Source: Bradyrhizobium sp. SZCCT0231 (lineage in GTDB: Bacteria; Pseudomonadota; Alphaproteobacteria; Rhizobiales; Xanthobacteraceae). From it: a stretch of 64,000 bases of DNA. Positions within the stretch are counted from its first letter, which is position 1, and every line of letters starts with the position of its first letter. Position numbers and translations under genes: made by a program. Where the stretch lies: the NCBI RefSeq assembly GCF_018130245.1, contig NZ_JAFCKP010000012.1, positions 1-64,000 on the forward strand, given 5' to 3'. Positions 1-9,413 of the stretch are shown here, in pieces. Under the pieces are notes generated by a model. It worked only from the letters and a program-made list of their open reading frames with translations, did no database searches and was not told the origin of the DNA.

Positions 1-729
1 GCGCTTGGGCGGCACCTGCGCGAGCCTCCCCGAAAACGTCGGTATCAATCCATGCCTGCGCTACCTTAACGCCTATGGGGAAGACCGGGTGCCGGCCGGG
101 CACCCACGGTCCACTGTGCGAGAGATGGCAACAAGAATTTGCACAGCGGCATACAGGTGAAGCCAGGACATCCGGCCTTCCCTGCGCAGTGGTTTTACGG
201 CTTATGTCGTGCTCTCCCCGGGGAGCGATGCACTATTGCCCCCGTCGCCTTGCGGATGACTGATGCGCCTGCCCGGTTGGGCCGCCACATCACCGCAAGA
301 CTTGGCGCACAGACCCCGGGCGCCAGGACCACACGATTTCGTCGTACGCCGATCACACCGGTCGTATGCGCGACGGCCCTTGCTCACGGTTGCCCGCCCT
401 GCAAAACCCTTCGCGCCGATGCAATCAGCGTCCACCGCCGCCCAGCCCGCGTTCGTGACGATCGCGATACGCCCCTCTTCCTTGGGCCGGGTTGCCACGA
501 TGGATACGCCATTTCCGAATTTCGGTAAAGTGGAATATTTTTAGCGAGGTACATTGACTGGCATCTGGGTGTTTTGCCCGTCGGGCAACGCAAAGGCTTG
601 TAGCTGGGTTCACCTCCGCCAAATTGGTTCGATCGGTAGCCCCTGTGCCAGATTTCGGGAGTTGAAACCAAAGCGCACGGTTCGCGAACCGGACCGCGAG
701 GTCAGCTACGGGCCAGAAGGGGACATTCC
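1..729. other. Unrecognised edge region, probably degenerate or repeat-derived
   Basis: No convincing gene is seen here. One plus-strand frame is open from base 2 to a stop at 158-160 and could be the 3 prime end of a gene cut by the window edge, but nothing in its 52 codons is recognisable. Several short overlapping frames lie in 139-544; from memory, such frames are often annotated as hypothetical proteins in Bradyrhizobium because they lie in a dispersed repeat. The right part, 484-593, is repeated at 2999-3110. Confidence 0.4.
484..593 (+). repeat. Dispersed repeat, copy 1
   Basis: This stretch closely matches 2999-3110 in the same orientation. Shared blocks include TTTCCGAATTTCGGTAAAG, GGAATATTTT and GTTTTGCCCGTCGGGCAACG, in the same order and nearly the same spacing. 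The last block contains the palindrome TTGCCCGTCGGGCAA. No coding role is supported. It looks like a dispersed intergenic element. Confidence 0.75.
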
Positions 730-768
730 ATGCAAGGCTTGCTATGCTCTAAGAGCAGGATGGAGACA

Positions 769-1092
769 ATGAGGTTGCCCCGCGCAAAGACAGTGGAATA
801 TTTGGCTTTCCTGCTGCTCACTACGCTGCTTGCAGGCGTGTTCGCTTTTGTCTGGCCATTCTCGGCGTTGGGCTGGGGCTTTCAGGCCGGACCAGCCAAC
901 CCGACTATTAGGAAAATTGCCCTGGCAATGATCGCGGCCTCGTATTTTGTTGGGATGCCTGCGCTCTTAATAGGGCAAGCCGCTTCTCCAATACTTTGGT
1001 TTCTTGGGCGCACGCGAGGCGCATATATCGTCCCGCTCTTGAGCATGAGCGTGTTCTTGCTTTGCGCAATTGCGGCGTCTTTGCTCTGGTAA
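769..1092 (+). CDS. Small hypothetical membrane protein
   Basis: The product is about 107 residues if the ATG at 769 is used. That start has GGAG four bases upstream; ATGs at 730 and 760 are in frame and possible. Three strongly hydrophobic segments are visible (about residues 12-30, 48-68 and 82-102), separated by short polar turns, so it is probably an inner-membrane protein with three or four helices. I do not recognise a family. It stands alone between the edge repeat region and the convergent flavoprotein gene. Membrane location is clear from the sequence; function is unknown. Confidence 0.55.
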   Translation: MRLPRAKTVEYLAFLLLTTLLAGVFAFVWPFSALGWGFQAGPANPTIRKIALAMIAASYFVGMPALLIGQAASPILWFLGRTRGAYIVPLLSMSVFLLCAIAASLLW

Positions 1093-1301
1093 TTGCTTCG
1101 TCGGGCGGTTGGCAGACACCCGCGAGCCCCATCGCTGACGTCCGCAACGGGTCAGAAGGCGACCTCTCGGCAGCGAGCCGCAAAGTCGGCTAAGGGACTC
1201 CGGAGCGGACAAAGGCTGGCAGCTGCTCCGCTGCGGCCGACCGCGCAAACCCGTCGCCTTCGTTTCATCATTTCGCTTGGCTGGTGGACCCACGAGCCGG
1301 C

Positions 1302-2528
1302 TCAACGACGCGGTGCCCCATATGTCGGCGGCGGCGCCTGCACCGTCGGTGCTGCCGCCGCGAACAGATCGTCCTTGCTGCCGCTCATCGGCGGATAGAT
1401 CCGCTTGCGGTTGATGGTCTGCTTGGTGGCCTTTGCGGCCGCGCCGGTCGTCTTGACCTCGCGATCCCAGCCTTCCGTGTAGAGCGCGCCCCAGGCGCCG
1501 AGATCGAGCACGGTCACGTACCAGTCGATCCGCAGCGGCAGCAGCGGCAGGCCCGCGAGATCGGCCACCACGTTGTGGCCGGCGAAGCGGCCCATGGGGC
1601 GCGCGAACTGGCAGGACATCACGGTCGGATGCAAGCCGTCGACCACGCTCGAGGCGACGTCGCCGGCCGCGAACACGCCAGGCACATCCGCAACCCGCAT
1701 GAAGGGATCGACCAGCAGCCGCCCGAGGCGATCGCGCGCGCCTGCAAGGCTCCCGGCGAGCCGGCTCGCGCGCATCCCGGCGCACCAGATCACCGTCTGC
1801 GCCGCAACGAACTCGCCGGAGCTGAGGTGCACGCCGGCGGCCTCGACGGACGCGACACGCACGCCAAGCCGTGTCTCGACCTGCAATGACGACAATGCCG
1901 TCTCGATGACGGGACGCGCATGCGCGCCGATGGTGGTGCCGACCGCCGGATTGGGATCGACCAGGATGATGCGGCGGCTGCCGGTGAGGCCGGCGCGCGC
2001 GAGCCTGTCCGGCATCTCGGCCGCGACCTCGATGCCGGTGAAGCCGGCGCCGACCACCACCACCGTCGAACGCCCCGGCGACGGCGCGCTGCGGCCGAGC
2101 GAGACGAGATGATCCTCGAGGCGGAGCGCCGCGGTATAGGTGTCGACATCGAAGGCGTGCTCGGCAAGTCCGGGAATGTCGGGACGCATCACCTCGCTGC
2201 CGAGCGCCAGCACCAGGCGGTCATAGCCCAGCGTCGCCTTGCCGCTGCTGGTGACCAGCGAAATTTCGCGCCGGGCCGAATCGATGGCCTCGACCTCGCC
2301 GATCCCGTGGCTGACACCGATCGGATCGAGCAATTGCGGCAGCGGAAGCGCGACCTCGCTGAGGTCGGCCTCGTAATTGCGCACGCGGATATTGTGATAG
2401 GGGTTGCGGTCGATGAGACGGATCTCGATGTCGCGGTCGCTTGCGCCGATCTCGTCACGCTTGCGCGCAGCGCCGATGGCCGCCCACAGGCCTGCAAACC
2501 CGGCGCCGAGCACGACGATACGCGCCAT
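1302..2528 (-). CDS. NAD(P)/FAD-dependent oxidoreductase, NDH-2-like
   Basis: This is a two-dinucleotide-fold flavoprotein of about 408 residues. The N-terminus carries the FAD-binding VVLGAGFAGLWAA. A second Rossmann motif, VVVVGAGFTGIEVA, lies near residue 160 for NAD(P)H, and the FAD-closing motif GVFAAGDVA is near residue 295. This layout is that of type II NADH dehydrogenases and related pyridine nucleotide oxidoreductases, which pass electrons from NAD(P)H to quinone or another acceptor. No redox CxxC pair or C-terminal membrane helix is obvious. The ATG at 2526-2528 begins MARIVVLG; a GTG two codons upstream is also possible. It is monocistronic. The exact acceptor cannot be deduced. 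Confidence 0.8.
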   Translation of the reverse strand: MARIVVLGAGFAGLWAAIGAARKRDEIGASDRDIEIRLIDRNPYHNIRVRNYEADLSEVALPLPQLLDPIGVSHGIGEVEAIDSARREISLVTSSGKATLGYDRLVLALGSEVMRPDIPGLAEHAFDVDTYTAALRLEDHLVSLGRSAPSPGRSTVVVVGAGFTGIEVAAEMPDRLARAGLTGSRRIILVDPNPAVGTTIGAHARPVIETALSSLQVETRLGVRVASVEAAGVHLSSGEFVAAQTVIWCAGMRASRLAGSLAGARDRLGRLLVDPFMRVADVPGVFAAGDVASSVVDGLHPTVMSCQFARPMGRFAGHNVVADLAGLPLLPLRIDWYVTVLDLGAWGALYTEGWDREVKTTGAAAKATKQTINRKRIYPPMSGSKDDLFAAAAPTVQAPPPTYGAPRR

Positions 2529-2708
2529 CACCACCTACTGCACCTTCCAGAGGAATCCTGCGGCCTGCCCGCGCGGACAGACTAGCTCAACAGCCGGCAT
2601 CGACCAAATGCGGCAGCGCGGCCGTAGGAAGGGTGGAGCGAAGCGATACCCATCGTTTCAGCCGCACAAGACGATGGGTTTCGCAGGGCTCAACCCATCC
2701 TACGGGCT

Positions 2709-2819
2709 GTCATTGCGAACGCTGCGACGTGTCCGCCGAGGCCTTTGGTGAAGGCGGAATCAATCGAGACTGCTGCCGCGGACAGACTCTGGATTGCTTC
2801 GCTGCGCTCGCAATGACGG
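2709..2819. repeat. Bradyrhizobium-type intergenic inverted repeat
   Basis: The ends form an inverted repeat: GTCATTGCGAACGCTGCG at the left and CGCTGCGCTCGCAATGACG at the right. The same arms occur at 51568-51640 around a shorter centre. The element lies in a gene-free gap and is probably a REP-like extragenic palindrome. Confidence 0.75.
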
Positions 2820-2842
2820 AGTGTGAAGTAGCAGCGCCCACA

Positions 2843-2976
2843 CTCTCGTGTCCCGGACGCGCTGCAGCGTTCTTACGCTGCTGCGCAGAGCCGGGACCCA
2901 GGAAGCCACAGCACGTGCTGCCACATGGGCCCCGGCACCGCCGAAGGGGCGCTGCGCAGCGTCCGGGGCACGAGAC
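2843..2976. repeat. Intergenic inverted repeat
   Basis: The left arm contains TCTCGTGTCCCGGACGCGCT and the right arm AGCGTCCGGGGCACGAGA, with GC-rich internal complementarity. Together with 2709-2819 and 2999-3110 it fills the 2529-3144 gap, so this gap is a cluster of three unrelated repeat elements and contains no gene. Confidence 0.65.
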
Positions 2977-2998
2977 CTTTGTTACATAGCTCGTCATT

Positions 2999-3110
2999 GG
3001 GCCGGGTTGCGGCGACATATACGAGATTTCCGAATTTCGGTAAAGCGGAATATTTTCGGCGACACGCGTTGACCTACCGCTCGGGTGTTTTGCCCGTCGG
3101 GCAACGCAAG
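2999..3110 (+). repeat. Dispersed repeat, copy 2
   Basis: Second copy of the element at 484-593, in the same orientation, with substitutions and small length changes. It ends just before the 3 prime end of the AraC-type gene. Confidence 0.75.
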
Positions 3111-3144
3111 GGATCGTGGTCTCGTAGCGTCTACGAGTCGCCGC

Positions 3145-4104
3145 TTACGCCTCGCGCACCTCCGACGGCGTCGCGCCAAAACGCTTGCGGAAGGCACGGT
3201 TGAAATAGGACAGATCGGAGAAGCCGGACGAATGTGCGATGTCGCTGATCTTGCGCGCCCTGGCGCGGGGATCGCCGAGCAGCTTGCGCGCGTGGAGCAG
3301 GCGCTGCTCCAGCACGAATTCGGTGAAGGTCGTGCCGGCCTGCTCGAACAGGCGCTGTGCCTGGCGTGGGCTCAATCCCGAGCGCGTCGCGACTTCGGCG
3401 AGGCAGAGATCGTTGCGGCCGAGTGCGGCCATCACATCGGCGCGCATGAGATCGAGGCGCGCCGCCGCCTGCCCCCGGCCGCGTGCGCGGCTTGCGTGCT
3501 CCGCATCGGTGCCGAGCAGCAGGCCGACGAGATCGACCATGTGCTGCGCCGTCAGGCGCTGGCCGACCGCATCGAGATGCGGCGCGTGGTTGGCGGCGAG
3601 CGCGTGGTAGCGGAAGATGGTCTCGGCGACCGCGCCGTCTGCGAGCACCTGCGAGAGCTTGTCCTCGGCGCGCGGACTGATATCGAGCAGCGCACGGCGC
3701 GGCATGCGAATGGTGGTGAAGCGGTCCGCATCGGTGTGGCCGACGGTCCCCGTCACGCTCATGTCGACGAGCACCATCTGCGCGGGCGCGAGCTCGACGG
3801 TGTGGCCGTTCTGCCCGACGCGGACGAGCCCTGCATGGGCCGATATCAGGACGAGATCGTCGCTGCCGTCGGCAAGATGGCTCTGCGTGCGGGAATATTG
3901 CGCCGAGGCGCCTTCCGGAATGGCCAGCGCGATGTTGTCGACGACGCTGATCTGCAGCCGGCAATCGATGCTATCGCCATGGCTCGGCCCGATATCGAGG
4001 CCGCAGGGACCGACCGCCCGCTCGCGCCAATGTTCGAATGCCGCACCGTGCGGCAGCCCCGCATATTGGTGAACGAAGATGCCCGGCGTTCTCGCTGCAT
4101 CCAT
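3145..4104 (-). CDS. AraC/XylS-family transcriptional regulator
   Basis: The 319-residue product ends in a clear AraC double helix-turn-helix (about residues 215-317). It includes LAEVATRSGLSPRQAQRLFE in the first motif and ISDIAHSSGFSDLSYFNRAF in the second, the latter close to the AraC consensus. The N-terminal 200 residues are a ligand-sensing region of the kind seen in larger AraC regulators (AraC-binding-like, beta-rich). The ATG at 4104 begins MDAARTPG. The gene is transcribed towards the repeat cluster and no target operon adjoins it. The nearest divergent or co-directional genes are the sigma/anti-sigma pair, with no evidence of a link. Effector unknown. Confidence 0.85.
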   Translation of the reverse strand: MDAARTPGIFVHQYAGLPHGAAFEHWRERAVGPCGLDIGPSHGDSIDCRLQISVVDNIALAIPEGASAQYSRTQSHLADGSDDLVLISAHAGLVRVGQNGHTVELAPAQMVLVDMSVTGTVGHTDADRFTTIRMPRRALLDISPRAEDKLSQVLADGAVAETIFRYHALAANHAPHLDAVGQRLTAQHMVDLVGLLLGTDAEHASRARGRGQAAARLDLMRADVMAALGRNDLCLAEVATRSGLSPRQAQRLFEQAGTTFTEFVLEQRLLHARKLLGDPRARARKISDIAHSSGFSDLSYFNRAFRKRFGATPSEVREA

Positions 4105-4254
4105 CTGATTTTCTCGCCCTTTCCGGCATCACGGACTTCAAATTCCGGGGATTTGACGCGGCGGATGGAGCAGAGGTTCAAATCAGGGGCGGATTCAGGG
4201 GCAATTGTCGGGATGCGACGGCGGGATGGACCGTGGCGACAGCAAGGCGCCCTT

Positions 4255-4325
4255 GTAGCCCGCATGGAGCAAAGCGGAATGCGGGGACAGCGGTCCCGGA
4301 TTACGCTGCGCTCCATCCGGGCTAC
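4255..4325. repeat. Inverted repeat next to anti-sigma gene end
   Basis: GTAGCCCGCATGGAGC at 4255-4270 pairs with GCTCCATCCGGGCTAC at 4310-4325 (15 of 16 bases). It lies five bases beyond the anti-sigma stop and could serve as a terminator, although no U-run follows. The sequence type is a common Bradyrhizobium repeat. Confidence 0.6.
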
Positions 4326-4329
4326 GCAC

Positions 4330-5364
4330 CTATTTCTGCGCGGGCGCCGGCGGCACGGTCTCGATCAGCTTGCCGGAAAACACCGGGGCCGAGGTCGGCT
4401 GGCCGCTCTGCGAACCGCCGGCCTGCTCGACGGTGACGGCGTAGGTCGCGCCGTTGACGACGTCGGCATCGTAGCCGGCGAGCAGCGGACGCGCGGTGAA
4501 ATCGCTGGCGCCGATGACGCCGAGCGAGCGCGGGCGCGGCAGCTTGTCCGAGATCAGCCAGAGCTCGAAGCTCTTGCCCGGCTCCGGCGTCGCGCCGACC
4601 TTGCGAACCGTGAAATTCCGCGTCGCGCCGTCGATGGTGAGGATGAAGGCGGGGCCACCGCCCTGGCCCTGCAGCAGCGCGACATATTGCGCGGAGGCGG
4701 CGAGCGGCGCGGCCGGGGTCTTCACCTCGACCGTCTGGATGCGCGGCGCGGGACGCAAGGCGCCCGGCAGCGCGTCGGGCAGGAAGATCTGCAGCGACAG
4801 CGTGACCAGCAGCGCGGCCGCAAGCGCGCCGACCGCGGATGCGACGTTGCGCCAGCGCTTCACGCGGCCCTCGAGGCGAATCACATTGCCATCGTCGACG
4901 ACCGGCGCCTGCGGCGCACGGACGACGTTGATATCCGGAGCATGGACCTGCGGGATGAATTGCGGCGCGATGTCGGGGATGGCGTCCGGCTCGGGACGCG
5001 GCGTCTCAGGTGCCCCGGCCTCGGGCTCTGCCGATTGCGAGCTCTCGGCCGGGGCCTCCGCAGTCTGCAGCGAGGATGACTCCGGCACAGGCGGCGGTGG
5101 CGAAGCCTCGGCAAGCGCGGGCGGCTCCTGCGCAAGGACCGTGCGCGCGATCTCGGACCTGATGTTCTCCCACACGATCGGACGCGGCTCGACCGAGCCG
5201 ACCATCTGGTTGAGCGCGCCGAGCCGGTAGGACCAGGCCTGCACGATCCCGGCGAACGCCTCGTCCACCGCCATCATGGTCTCGACCTGCGCGCGCTCAT
5301 CGGCGTCGAGCGTGCCGAGCGCGTATTCCGCGGCGAGCGCGATATGGTCCTCCGTGTAGGCCAT
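4330..5364 (-). CDS. Membrane anti-sigma factor, RskA-like
   Basis: The product has 344 residues from the ATG at 5364; a TTG one codon earlier is the only alternative. Residues 1-80 are a cytoplasmic anti-sigma domain of the RskA type, beginning AYTEDHIALAAEYALGTLD. A Pro/Ala/Glu-rich linker covers about 80-165 and one transmembrane helix about 173-195. The periplasmic C-terminus (about 205-340) resembles the RskA C-terminal domain, with SFELWLI. There is no zinc-binding HxxxCxxC, as expected for RskA. It follows the sigma gene by 37 bases and very probably holds that sigma factor at the membrane until proteolysis. The release signal is unknown. Confidence 0.85.
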   Translation of the reverse strand: MAYTEDHIALAAEYALGTLDADERAQVETMMAVDEAFAGIVQAWSYRLGALNQMVGSVEPRPIVWENIRSEIARTVLAQEPPALAEASPPPPVPESSSLQTAEAPAESSQSAEPEAGAPETPRPEPDAIPDIAPQFIPQVHAPDINVVRAPQAPVVDDGNVIRLEGRVKRWRNVASAVGALAAALLVTLSLQIFLPDALPGALRPAPRIQTVEVKTPAAPLAASAQYVALLQGQGGGPAFILTIDGATRNFTVRKVGATPEPGKSFELWLISDKLPRPRSLGVIGASDFTARPLLAGYDADVVNGATYAVTVEQAGGSQSGQPTSAPVFSGKLIETVPPAPAQK

Positions 5365-5401
5365 CAACTGCAGTCCAGAACCTTCCTCATCGTCCGGGCC
5401 A

Positions 5402-5947
5402 TCACAATCCGAGGCACTCCCGGATATCCAGCATGCTGCGCCGCAGCCACGTCTTCACCGTGTTGACGGGCGCGACAAATTTCTCCGCCAATTGCTCGCG
5501 GCTCCAGCCGTTGTAATAGGCGAGCAGCACGAGCTTCTGACGGTCCGGCTCGAGCCGGCCGATACATTCCAGGAGCCGCTTCAGCTCCTCGGTCATCTCG
5601 CGGCGCGCCAGCGGATCGGGACTCTCGGCCGCAACCTCCATCGCCTGGGGCTCATCCTCGATGGAGGCTTCCGACTTCTTGCGAACGATGTCGATCGCCC
5701 GGTTGCGCGCGATCGAGGCCATCCACGTGATCGGCGACGACAGCGCCGGATTGAACCGGCCGGCGCTGTTCCAGATCTTGACGTAGGTCTCCTGAATGAC
5801 CTCCTCTGCGAGATCCTGCCGACGCAAGATACGGAGCACGACGCCATAGAGTTTCGCGCGCGTGGCGGCGTAGAGGCGCTCGAACGCGGCCTGATCGCCC
5901 TTCGCCACCGCCTCGATCAACCCGACCAGCTCTGCTGGCGTCAGCAT
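5402..5947 (-). CDS. ECF RNA polymerase sigma factor
   Basis: The 181-residue product is a group IV sigma factor. Region 2 spans about residues 20-90, with the DLAEEVIQETYVKIW core helix and ITWMASIARNRAIDIVR for -10 recognition. Region 4 spans about 125-178, with EQLAEKFVAPVNTVKTWLRR as the -35 helix-turn-helix. It resembles SigK-type ECF factors that work with RskA-like anti-sigma proteins, matching the gene just downstream. The two form an operon on the minus strand. Autoregulation is common in such pairs, but I could not identify a convincing promoter in 5948-6060. Confidence 0.9.
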   Translation of the reverse strand: MLTPAELVGLIEAVAKGDQAAFERLYAATRAKLYGVVLRILRRQDLAEEVIQETYVKIWNSAGRFNPALSSPITWMASIARNRAIDIVRKKSEASIEDEPQAMEVAAESPDPLARREMTEELKRLLECIGRLEPDRQKLVLLAYYNGWSREQLAEKFVAPVNTVKTWLRRSMLDIRECLGL

Positions 5948-6068
5948 TCAGCCCCCCAACACGCAGGCTCAGGCGCGTTCCGCGGAAGCCCTGGCACCGC
6001 ACCACCATAGCGCGCGGCAAACCCGACCACCAAGGGTGCGCGGCGCCATGCTGTGGACAGCAGATACG

Positions 6069-6097
6069 AAAACCCGGACCTTGCGGGTCCGGGTTTT
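6069..6097 (-). terminator. Rho-independent terminator, probably bidirectional
   Basis: AACCCGGACC and GGTCCGGGTT form a perfect stem around a short TTGCG-containing loop, flanked by A-runs on the left and T-runs on the right. It can therefore terminate in either direction. Its obvious client is the fliI-fliJ transcript coming from the right. Confidence 0.85.
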
Positions 6098-6134
6098 GGC
6101 AAATTCCTGGATAGTCCGGCTTAGATTATTGTTT

Positions 6135-6183
6135 GAGCATGATCTTTTCGGAAAACCGCTGCGCACTTTTCCGGATCATGCTC
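6135..6183. repeat. GCATGATC palindromic repeat, copy 1
   Basis: GAGCATGATC at the left pairs with GATCATGCTC at the right. The interior contains TTTTCGGAAAA and TTTTCCGG, making an almost complete hairpin. A longer relative is at 10212-10287. It belongs to a very common Bradyrhizobium and Rhodopseudomonas extragenic palindrome family. Confidence 0.8.
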
Positions 6184-6191
6184 TGGCGCCG

Positions 6192-6611
6192 TCAGGCGAC
6201 GGCGCCGATGCGGGCACGCATCAGGCCGATGCTGTCGAGGTCGGCCTGCTCACGGGCGTTTTCCTCGGCGCGCTCGCGGGCCTGGTCGCGCTCGTCCAGG
6301 AGCTCGACCTTCTTCAGCTCCTCGAAGGCCTCGGCCAGCGCGGCCTTGGCTTCGTCGAGCTGACCCTTGAGCTCGTCGGCCGAACGGGTCAGGTTCTCGC
6401 GGCGCTGGATCGCGGCTTTGGCATAAGTCGGATAGGCAAAGTGCGAGGGATCGTTGATCCCGGCGCGCTCCTGCTCGGTCTGGATCTCGCGTTCGAGATC
6501 GACCGACATCCGCTGGAAATCGGCGATCATGGTCTCGATCTGGGTGACCCGGCGGCGCTTCTCGTCGACCTGAAACTTCTTCAGGCGGATGAGGGTATCT
6601 CGTGACTTCAT
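6192..6611 (-). CDS. fliJ: Flagellar export protein FliJ
   Basis: The 139-residue product is charged and helical throughout (two long coiled-coil segments, about 5-70 and 75-130), with no hydrophobic core. This is the form and length of FliJ, the soluble coiled-coil stalk that works with the export ATPase FliI and passes chaperone-substrate complexes to the flagellar type III gate. FliJ is poorly conserved in sequence, so the call rests on size, coiled coil and position just downstream of fliI. The 121-base gap to fliI contains a small GGCCCT/AGGGCC hairpin but no gene. Confidence 0.85.
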   Translation of the reverse strand: MKSRDTLIRLKKFQVDEKRRRVTQIETMIADFQRMSVDLEREIQTEQERAGINDPSHFAYPTYAKAAIQRRENLTRSADELKGQLDEAKAALAEAFEELKKVELLDERDQARERAEENAREQADLDSIGLMRARIGAVA

Positions 6612-6732
6612 CGACTCGTACTCCCCAGAAGTCCCCCCGCTGCACGTGGGACGGCACCGGTCACCCCATAGGCCCTGTTAGGGCCAAGACCGGCTCTGCT
6701 ACTCTGTGGGATCGGATGATGACCTGACAAAG

Positions 6733-8058
6733 TTAGCGTTCCGTTTCCAAATTGCCCAGGATTTGCGCCAACTGCCGATAGCCGTCCGCCAGCGAGGCAT
6801 TCTCGTCCTTGCGCTGCCGCAGGAACGCTTCCAGCGGCTCGTGCAGGCGGATCGCCTCGTCCACCTCGGGGCTGGAGCCGGCCCGGTAGGCGCCGAGCCG
6901 GATCAATTCCTCCATGTCGGCATAGGTCGCCATCACCTGACGCGCCTTCTGGATGACCGGCCAGAACTGCGGGTCGGCCGATTTCGGCATGGTGCGCGAG
7001 ACGGATTTGAGGATGTTGATGGCGGGATAGCGGCCACGCTCCGCGATCGAGCGCTGCATCACGATATGGCCGTCGAGGATGCCGCGGACGGCGTCCGCGA
7101 TCGGCTCGTTGTGGTCGTCGCCGTCGACCAGCACCGTGAAGATCGCGGTGATCGCGCCCTCGCCGAGGCCAGGCCCGGCACGCTCCAGCAGCTTCGGCAA
7201 TTCGGTGAACACGGTCGGCGTATAGCCCTTGGCGGTCGGCGGCTCGCCGGCGGACAGGCCGATCTCGCGCTGGGCCATGGCGAAGCGCGTCACCGAGTCC
7301 ATCAGGCAGAGCACGTCCTTGTCCTCATCACGAAAATACTCGGCGACCGCGAGCGTGAGATACGCCGCCTGGCGGCGCATCAGCGCGGGCTCGTCCGAGG
7401 TCGCGACCACCACGACCGAGCGCGCGAGGCCCTCCTCGCCGAGATCGTCCTGCAGGAATTCCTGCACCTCGCGGCCGCGTTCGCCGATCAGCCCGATGAC
7501 ACTGACATCGGCATCGACGTTGCGCGCCAGCATCGACAGCAGCACCGACTTGCCGACGCCGGACCCTGCGAAGATGCCCATGCGCTGGCCGCGGCAGCAG
7601 GTGAGGAACGTGTTCATCGCGCGCACGCCGAGATCGAGCGGGCTGCCGACGCGCTTGCGCGAATGTGCGGGCGGCGGCGTATTGCGGAACGGCATCGGCG
7701 AGGAGCCCTGCGGCAGCGGTCCCTTGCCGTCGATCGGCTCGCCCAGCGCGTTGACGACGCGGCCGAGCCAGGCTGCGGACGGCCGCACCTGATTGGCGGC
7801 ATTGGCAATGACCGCCTTGCAACCGCGGCGCACGCCGTCGAGGCCGGCAAACGGCATCACGACAGCATTGTTGCCGGAGAAGCCGATCACCTCGCAGGGA
7901 ATGGTGCGGTTGGCGCCGGTCTCGATCACGAGCCGCGCGCCGACCGACATCGCGTGAATCGGACCGGCCACCTCGACCATCAGGCCACGCACGCCGACCA
8001 CGCGGCCGTAAATGTTGATGCCGTCGATGTCGCCGATCTGTTCGGCAAGAGCTTTCAT
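6733..8058 (-). CDS. fliI: Flagellum-specific ATPase FliI
   Basis: The 441-residue product is an F1-beta-like ATPase powering flagellar type III export. The Walker A motif is AGSGVGKS at residues 164-171, the catalytic GER is at 192-194 and Walker B VLCLMD is at 249-254. The first 95 residues are the beta-barrel hexamerisation domain, and the helical C-terminus carries the export substrate and FliJ contacts. FliI and type III secretion ATPases are close relatives; the adjacent fliJ and ctrA, and the absence of secretion genes, favour FliI. The ATG at 8058 begins MKALAEQ. It is divergent from ctrA across 451 bases. Confidence 0.95.
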   Translation of the reverse strand: MKALAEQIGDIDGINIYGRVVGVRGLMVEVAGPIHAMSVGARLVIETGANRTIPCEVIGFSGNNAVVMPFAGLDGVRRGCKAVIANAANQVRPSAAWLGRVVNALGEPIDGKGPLPQGSSPMPFRNTPPPAHSRKRVGSPLDLGVRAMNTFLTCCRGQRMGIFAGSGVGKSVLLSMLARNVDADVSVIGLIGERGREVQEFLQDDLGEEGLARSVVVVATSDEPALMRRQAAYLTLAVAEYFRDEDKDVLCLMDSVTRFAMAQREIGLSAGEPPTAKGYTPTVFTELPKLLERAGPGLGEGAITAIFTVLVDGDDHNEPIADAVRGILDGHIVMQRSIAERGRYPAINILKSVSRTMPKSADPQFWPVIQKARQVMATYADMEELIRLGAYRAGSSPEVDEAIRLHEPLEAFLRQRKDENASLADGYRQLAQILGNLETER

Positions 8059-8509
8059 CGGTGGGCCTTCATCGGTGAGCCTTCATTAAGGGCCGCGCCT
8101 TGGTCATCCCCAGGGTCGCTGCGCGATCCCGGAACTTCACGGTGAAACTCTTAAGTTTCGCCATATTTCTGAACGGCGCTTAACTCCGTGTTTACCCGCA
8201 TCATTAATCATTGCGTCACTGTCTTTGAGACTGAGCGTGACTCCCCTTCAGAAGAAGGCTGAGTCGCGGGAGTCGGTTAGGCCCGTCTCTTAAAGTGGAG
8301 CTTGAACGGATCGGAGTAACGAAAGCTGCTTCCTGCGCAAGACCTTAGGGCGATTCGACGAAAATTGCACCGGGGGGACTTGCGTTCCAGAATCAGAGTT
8401 TGTTAACCATCTGTTGTCAGGATCCGAATCAGTTGTTCAAAGGCGTTTTGTTGAGTGCCGCGAATGCGGCCGACCTGACGCCCAGGAGCGGCGACTATGG
8501 GGAACTGGC
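8059..8509 (+). promoter_or_regulatory. Intergenic control region between fliI and ctrA
   Basis: The region contains six GANTC methylation sites (8239-8243, 8261-8265, 8270-8274, 8352-8356, 8390-8394, 8426-8430), the target of the cell-cycle methylase CcrM. It also has TTAACCAT at 8403-8410, the recognised CtrA half-site. A perfect hairpin GAAACT-CTTA-AGTTTC lies near 8141-8156. CtrA autoregulation and CcrM-sensitive ctrA promoters are known in Caulobacter; extending this here is inference. No start sites can be fixed from sequence alone. Confidence 0.65.
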
Positions 8510-9211
<702 letters not shown>

Positions 9212-9258
9212 TCCTGGGTTCACGTCGCAAGCCCCGGGCTTGCTCCTCCCAGCCTGGA

Positions 9259-9289
9259 CCCCGCCGCAAATGGCGGGGTTTTCGTTTTT
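9259..9289 (+). terminator. Rho-independent terminator of ctrA
   Basis: CCCCGCC and GGCGGGG form a stem with a short loop, followed by TTTTCGTTTTT. It lies 48 bases after the ctrA stop. Confidence 0.85.
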
Positions 9290-9413
9290 GGGGGTTCTTC
9301 TCCCGCAAGCGGGAGAGGTGCAGCAGTCGTGCCGATGCGACTTCATCCCTCTCTAACGTTTGAACCGCTACCCTTCCCCCGCCGACGAATGGTCGCTGCA
9401 CGATGGGGGAACG

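Noticed and set aside
75-544. Short overlapping frames at the left edge as genes
   Set aside because: They overlap in several frames, lack ribosome sites and lie in repeat-like sequence.
6733-8058. Type III secretion ATPase instead of FliI
   Set aside because: The adjacent fliJ and ctrA, and absence of secretion genes, favour the flagellar enzyme.
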